17,896 nucleotides of DNA from NCBI GenBank assembly GCA_900553515.1, contig USDN01000059.1, forward strand, positions 1-17,896. The letters run 5' to 3'. The stretch's first letter is position 1, and each line of letters begins with the position of its first letter. Below the pieces are notes generated by a model. The model was not told where the DNA came from, made no database searches, and saw only the letters and a program-made list of their open reading frames with translations. Both the position numbers and the translations under genes were made by a program. Shown here in pieces: positions 15,411 to 17,896 of the stretch. This DNA is from an uncultured Blautia sp. GTDB lineage: Bacteria; Bacillota; Clostridia; Lachnospirales; Lachnospiraceae.

Positions 15411-16475
15411 CTATTTCATCTGATCCAGAAAGCTTTGGATCTGTTTTTTCATAATAAGATTGATGTCTTCTCCGGACTGCCATGCCTTCGTCCATTCTAC
15501 TGTCTTTTCCACCGCCTGACGAACACCCCATGCCGGTTTCCACCCGAGGACGTTCCGCAGCCGGGAACAGTCCAGTTTCAGGAAGTTTGCCTCATGAGGA
15601 CCGCCTGCAAAATGATTTTCCCAGGTCTGTCCCTCTCCCCATACCTCACAGAACAGCTCCACCAGCTCTCCTGTGGTAACACAGTCCTCATCTCCCGGTC
15701 CTACGTTGTAATATCCTTCATACTTCTGATCTTCATACTGCAAGGCAGCGATCATAAGATATGCGTACAAAGGCTCCAGTACATGCTGAAAAGGTCTTGT
15801 AGAATGGGGATTCCTTACCTGTACAGGCTTTCCTTCCATTGCCGCACGGATGCAGTCCGGGATGATCCTGTCTGCGGCAAAGTCTCCGCCTCCGATCACA
15901 TTTCCGGCCCTGGCTGTTGAAATTCTTGTATCCCGGTCTCCGAAAAACGAATTTTTGTAGCTGTGTGTCACAAGCTCAGAACAGGATTTGCTGTTAGAAT
16001 ACGGATCGAAGCCATCCAGCGGGTCGTTTTCACGATATCCCCACTCCCATTCCCGGTTATGGTATACCTTGTCTGTAGTCACATTCAGAAAAGATTTTAC
16101 TGTTTCTGTCTGACGGACACATTCCAGAATATTCACCGTTCCCATTACATTTGTTTCGTAAGTATATACAGGATTTTTGTAAGACTCCCGCACGATCGGC
16201 TGCGCTGCCAGATGAAGCACAATCTCCGGCTCTGTTTCCCGGAATACTTCCATCAGCTTATCCAAATCGCGAATATCCCCGATCACAGAATGCATCTGAT
16301 TTCCCATATCTGTCAGATTAAAAATCGATGGTTCTGTAGGCGGTTCAAGGGAATATCCGGTCACTTCTGCCCCGGCATCCAGAAGCAGACGGCACAGCCA
16401 GGTTCCCTTAAAGCCTGTATGTCCTGTTATCAGGACTTTTTTTCCATTATAAAAACTGAGATCAAAATTTTTCAT
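15411..16475 (-). CDS. rfbG: CDP-glucose 4,6-dehydratase
   Basis: The first gene of the operon encodes 354 residues. This extended SDR enzyme converts CDP-glucose to CDP-4-keto-6-deoxyglucose, the entry point for CDP-linked 3,6-dideoxy sugars. The NAD motif GHTGFKGTW is at 18-26. The catalytic region has TTDK at 133-136 and Tyr159-xxx-Lys163 (DPYSNSKSCSE). The LEPPTEPSIF and HNREWEWGYRENDPLDGFDPYSNSK-type stretches are typical of CDP-glucose dehydratases rather than the dTDP or GDP families. The adjacent rfbH supports the substrate. AGGAG (16489-16493) lies 13 bases from the ATG, a somewhat long spacing. It is transcribed from the promoter at 16533-16561. It is also called ddhB or ascB. Confidence 0.94.
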   Translation of the reverse strand: MKNFDLSFYNGKKVLITGHTGFKGTWLCRLLLDAGAEVTGYSLEPPTEPSIFNLTDMGNQMHSVIGDIRDLDKLMEVFRETEPEIVLHLAAQPIVRESYKNPVYTYETNVMGTVNILECVRQTETVKSFLNVTTDKVYHNREWEWGYRENDPLDGFDPYSNSKSCSELVTHSYKNSFFGDRDTRISTARAGNVIGGGDFAADRIIPDCIRAAMEGKPVQVRNPHSTRPFQHVLEPLYAYLMIAALQYEDQKYEGYYNVGPGDEDCVTTGELVELFCEVWGEGQTWENHFAGGPHEANFLKLDCSRLRNVLGWKPAWGVRQAVEKTVEWTKAWQSGEDINLIMKKQIQSFLDQMK

Positions 16476-16532
16476 AAATAACTGAAATCTCCTGTAAGCT
16501 TAATCTGTCGGTAACTTTTCATAATTATGAGT

Positions 16533-16561
16533 ATTATACTATTCTTTAGGCAGTGTGGCAA
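16533..16561 (-). promoter_or_regulatory. SigA-type promoter of the dideoxysugar operon
   Basis: On the minus strand TTGCCA (16556-16561; 5 of 6) and TATAAT (16533-16538; 6 of 6) are separated by exactly 17 bases, giving a leader of about 50 bases before rfbG. The -35 box is 9 bases from the target duplication of the insertion element, so the insertion replaced whatever lay upstream of it. Confidence 0.8.
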
Positions 16562-16570
16562 GGTTTCCTT

Positions 16571-16580
16571 AGCGGTAAAA
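16571..16580. repeat. Target site duplication, copy on the left of the IS
   Basis: AGCGGTAAAA directly abuts the left terminal repeat and is identical to 17366-17375. A 10-bp duplication fits the ISAs1 family. Confidence 0.9.
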
Positions 16581-16599
16581 CAGGGCAACCGCATAAAAA
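16581..16599 (+). repeat. Left terminal inverted repeat of the IS
   Basis: CAGGGCAACCGCATAAAAA is the exact reverse complement of 17347-17365. CAGGG-type ends are typical of ISAs1 elements. Confidence 0.9.
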
Positions 16600-16656
16600 A
16601 TATTAATACCAAAATCATCACTTTTCCGTTATAAATAAAAGAAAAGGGTGATTTTT

Positions 16657-17287
16657 ATGATGGAAATGAAAAAGTATTTTTCAGATTTGGTAGATAGCAG
16701 AGATAATCGAGGATTGAGACATACTCTCGTGGATATCGTAGTTATGAGTATTTATGCTGTCTTATGCGGTTATACAGATGCAGAAAATATGGCATTTTTT
16801 ATGAAACTTCAAGAACCTTAAAAAGCTCAGGGCCTATGAGACACTTGAAAAAAGTCATGGGCGGATTGAAAAAAGGAAGTACAAAATCTCACAGGATATT
16901 GATTATCTGACGGGAAAAGAGAATTGGAAGGGATTAAAATCCATCGGCAAGGTAGAAAGCATCCGGGAAATTGATGGAAAAAGAAGTACAGAAACAAGAT
17001 ATTATATCTTAGATCAGGAAATGACATCAGAAGAAATGTCTCATATCGTAAGAGGGCATTGGGAGATAGAAAACAGTCTGCATTGGGTATTGGATGTTCA
17101 TTTCCGGGAAGATGCCTGTAGAATTAAAGCAGAAAAAGCAATGCAAAATCTGTCCCTGATCAGAAAAATTTGTTATAATCTGATGAAATTGGATAAACGG
17201 TTTGATAAAAAGAAAAAAATGACTTATGAGAAAATGAGTATGTTATATACATATCATTTAGAATATGTGCAGGAATTGATTTTTTGA
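16657..17287 (+). pseudogene. ISAs1-type transposase remnant: internal deletion plus frameshift
   Basis: The N-terminal part (16657-16821, 54 codons to TAA) reads MMEMKKYFSDLVDSRDNRG and HTLVDIVVMSIYAVLCGY, the standard ISAs1 DDE transposase start, after an AAAGGGTG ribosome binding site. The C-terminal part continues in another frame from about 16820 to 17287. It contains GHWEIENSLHWVLDVHFRED and AMQNLSLIRKICYNLMKL, the standard end. About 160 residues expected between them for a family length near 370 are absent, including the region with the catalytic Asp residues, and the junction near 16819 shifts frame by one. The product cannot be an active transposase. An internal ATG at 17021 could express an 88-residue tail fragment, but there is no reason to think it does. 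Confidence 0.88.
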
Positions 17288-17307
17288 GAAAATTGTGGAA
17301 AACATTT

Positions 17308-17351
17308 AAAAATATCCATCTAGGGAAATATTTCTCTAAATGGATATTTTT
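17308..17351 (+). terminator. Terminator-like hairpin at the transposase 3' end
   Basis: Arms AAAAATATCCAT (17308-17319) and ATGGATATTTTT (17340-17351) are exact complements, and most of the interior (GAAATATTTC core) also pairs. The T-run is part of the right arm. The right arm overlaps the right terminal repeat, so the element carries its own transcript stop. Confidence 0.7.
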
Positions 17352-17365
17352 ATGCGGTTGCCCTG
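17347..17365 (-). repeat. Right terminal inverted repeat of the IS
   Basis: It ends in GGTTGCCCTG at 17365 and is the exact reverse complement of 16581-16599. Confidence 0.9.
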
Positions 17366-17375
17366 AGCGGTAAAA
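17366..17375. repeat. Target site duplication, copy on the right of the IS
   Basis: AGCGGTAAAA is identical to 16571-16580. On the minus strand its TTTT is the U-tract of the pgi terminator hairpin. Confidence 0.9.
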
Positions 17376-17433
17376 GCAGGCAGAGACAGTATCCTGTGCC
17401 CCTACACATTCAAACTGCCTCTGCCTGTTTTTT
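17372..17433. terminator. Terminator downstream of pgi, possibly bidirectional
   Basis: CAGGCAGAGACAGT (17377-17390) pairs with ACTGCCTCTGCCTG (17414-17427) with one mismatch and a 23-base loop. On the minus strand (pgi transcription) it is followed by CTTTTA. On the plus strand it is followed by six T residues, so it may also stop transcription coming out of the IS. Confidence 0.75.
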
Positions 17434-17467
17434 ATCAAATCAAATTTTAGGTTAATGACTGTTTCAA

Positions 17468-17896
17468 TCAGATGTTCAGAAGATCACTGAACTCCTTTAA
17501 AGCCCCGTCGGTCTCATGTGCAAGAACACGTTTTGCAAGAACTTTGCCCAACTGTACGCCCTCCTGATCAAAACTGTTTACATTCCATACAAATCCCTGG
17601 AACATGATCTTGTTCTCAAAGTGTGCCAGAAGTGCTCCAAGAGCCTGAGGTGTCAGAGACTCGCCCACAATAATACTGGACGGGCGTCCGCCCTCAAAGT
17701 TTTTGTTGCGGTTCTCATCTGCCTTGCCGCATGCAAAAGCAACGATCTGAGCCACTACGTTTGCACAGAGCTTCTGCTGGCTTGTGCTTCCCTGGATCAC
17801 AACATCTGTACCGATCTGGCTGTTTTTAAATCCAACAAACTGAAGCGGTATGATATCTGTTCCCTGATGAAGAAGCTGATAGAAGGAATGCTGTCC
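17468..17896 (-). CDS. pgi: Glucose-6-phosphate isomerase, C-terminal 142 residues (5' end outside window)
   Basis: This enzyme interconverts glucose-6-phosphate and fructose-6-phosphate in the cytoplasm. The reading frame is open from the window edge and starts GQHSFYQLLHQGTDIIPLQF, which holds the conserved catalytic-region motif QHSFYQLLHQG of PGI. The stretch FVWNVNSFDQEGVQLGKVLA matches the second PGI signature (N-x-FDQxGVxxGK), including the active-site Lys. It ends normally at DLLNI with the stop at 17468-17470. The 110-residue version that starts at an internal Met (17800) is only part of this frame. It is a separate transcription unit with its own terminator, upstream of the sugar operon on the same strand. 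Glucose-6-phosphate links it loosely to sugar-nucleotide supply, but it is a housekeeping gene. Confidence 0.95.
   Translation of the reverse strand, partial: GQHSFYQLLHQGTDIIPLQFVGFKNSQIGTDVVIQGSTSQQKLCANVVAQIVAFACGKADENRNKNFEGGRPSSIIVGESLTPQALGALLAHFENKIMFQGFVWNVNSFDQEGVQLGKVLAKRVLAHETDGALKEFSDLLNI

Larger units (their letters stand above)
16581..17365 (+). mobile_element. ISAs1-family insertion element, internally deleted (785 bp)
   Basis: The element is bounded by perfect 19-bp terminal inverted repeats beginning CAGGGCAACC and by a perfect 10-bp target duplication. It contains the two ends of an ISAs1/H-repeat-type transposase gene with the middle missing, then a hairpin terminator just inside the right end. 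The intact ends suggest it could still be moved by a full-length relative acting in trans. The perfect duplication points to a recent insertion. Confidence 0.9.

Noticed and set aside
17021..17287. Independent 88-residue gene
   Set aside because: It is the C-terminal tail of a broken ISAs1 transposase whose same frame extends upstream to about 16820, within an element bounded by terminal repeats.

Overview
The window looks like part of a chromosome from an anaerobic Bacillota, most probably a gut Clostridia such as a Lachnospiraceae (inference). The reasons are AGGAGG-type ribosome binding sites, occasional GTG and TTG starts, a long-form hibernation factor HPF, SigA-like promoters, moderate base composition and an ISAs1-type element. 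I see no rRNA, tRNA or CRISPR array.

Region 1 (1-3659, plus strand) is a potassium/turgor signalling block. Bases 1-60 appear to be the last 19 codons of a TrkA-C-type K+ channel regulatory protein. A 187-base gap with nested inverted repeats and a promoter-like sequence follows, then kdpD and kdpE, which overlap by 8 bases. No kdpFABC transporter gene is visible. KdpD carries a near-perfect match to the cyclic-di-AMP-binding motif of its USP-like domain. A 19-bp bidirectional terminator closes the block against the convergent hpf gene (3670-4197, minus), which has its own extended -10 promoter.

Region 2 (4370-16561, minus strand) is one roughly 12-kb operon of nine genes read right to left from a good promoter (TTGCCA-17-TATAAT). 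Its order is CDP-glucose 4,6-dehydratase (rfbG), RfbH-type 3-dehydrase, CapK-type adenylate-forming enzyme, MOP-family flippase, a second CapK paralog, a ThDP-dependent acetolactate-synthase-like enzyme, an extended SDR reductase/epimerase, a GtrB/DPM1-like GT2 and a GT-C-like membrane glycosyltransferase. The first two enzymes define the CDP-3,6-dideoxyhexose route. The ThDP enzyme plus SDR are what would be needed to add and reduce a two-carbon branch from pyruvate, as YerE and YerF do in yersiniose synthesis. GT2 + flippase + GT-C resemble a three-component glycosylation system: charging of a polyprenyl phosphate, flipping, and transfer outside the membrane. My reading is that the operon makes and attaches an unusual, possibly branched-chain, 3,6-dideoxyhexose to a cell-surface glycan. 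The two adenylating enzymes may supply an acyl decoration. No glucose-1-phosphate cytidylyltransferase and no RfbH reductase partner lie in the window.

Region 3 (16562-17896) holds a 785-bp ISAs1-like insertion with perfect 19-bp terminal repeats and a perfect 10-bp target duplication. Its transposase has an internal deletion and a frameshift. It sits between the promoter of the sugar operon and the terminator of a glucose-6-phosphate isomerase gene (pgi, minus), whose last 142 codons close the window.
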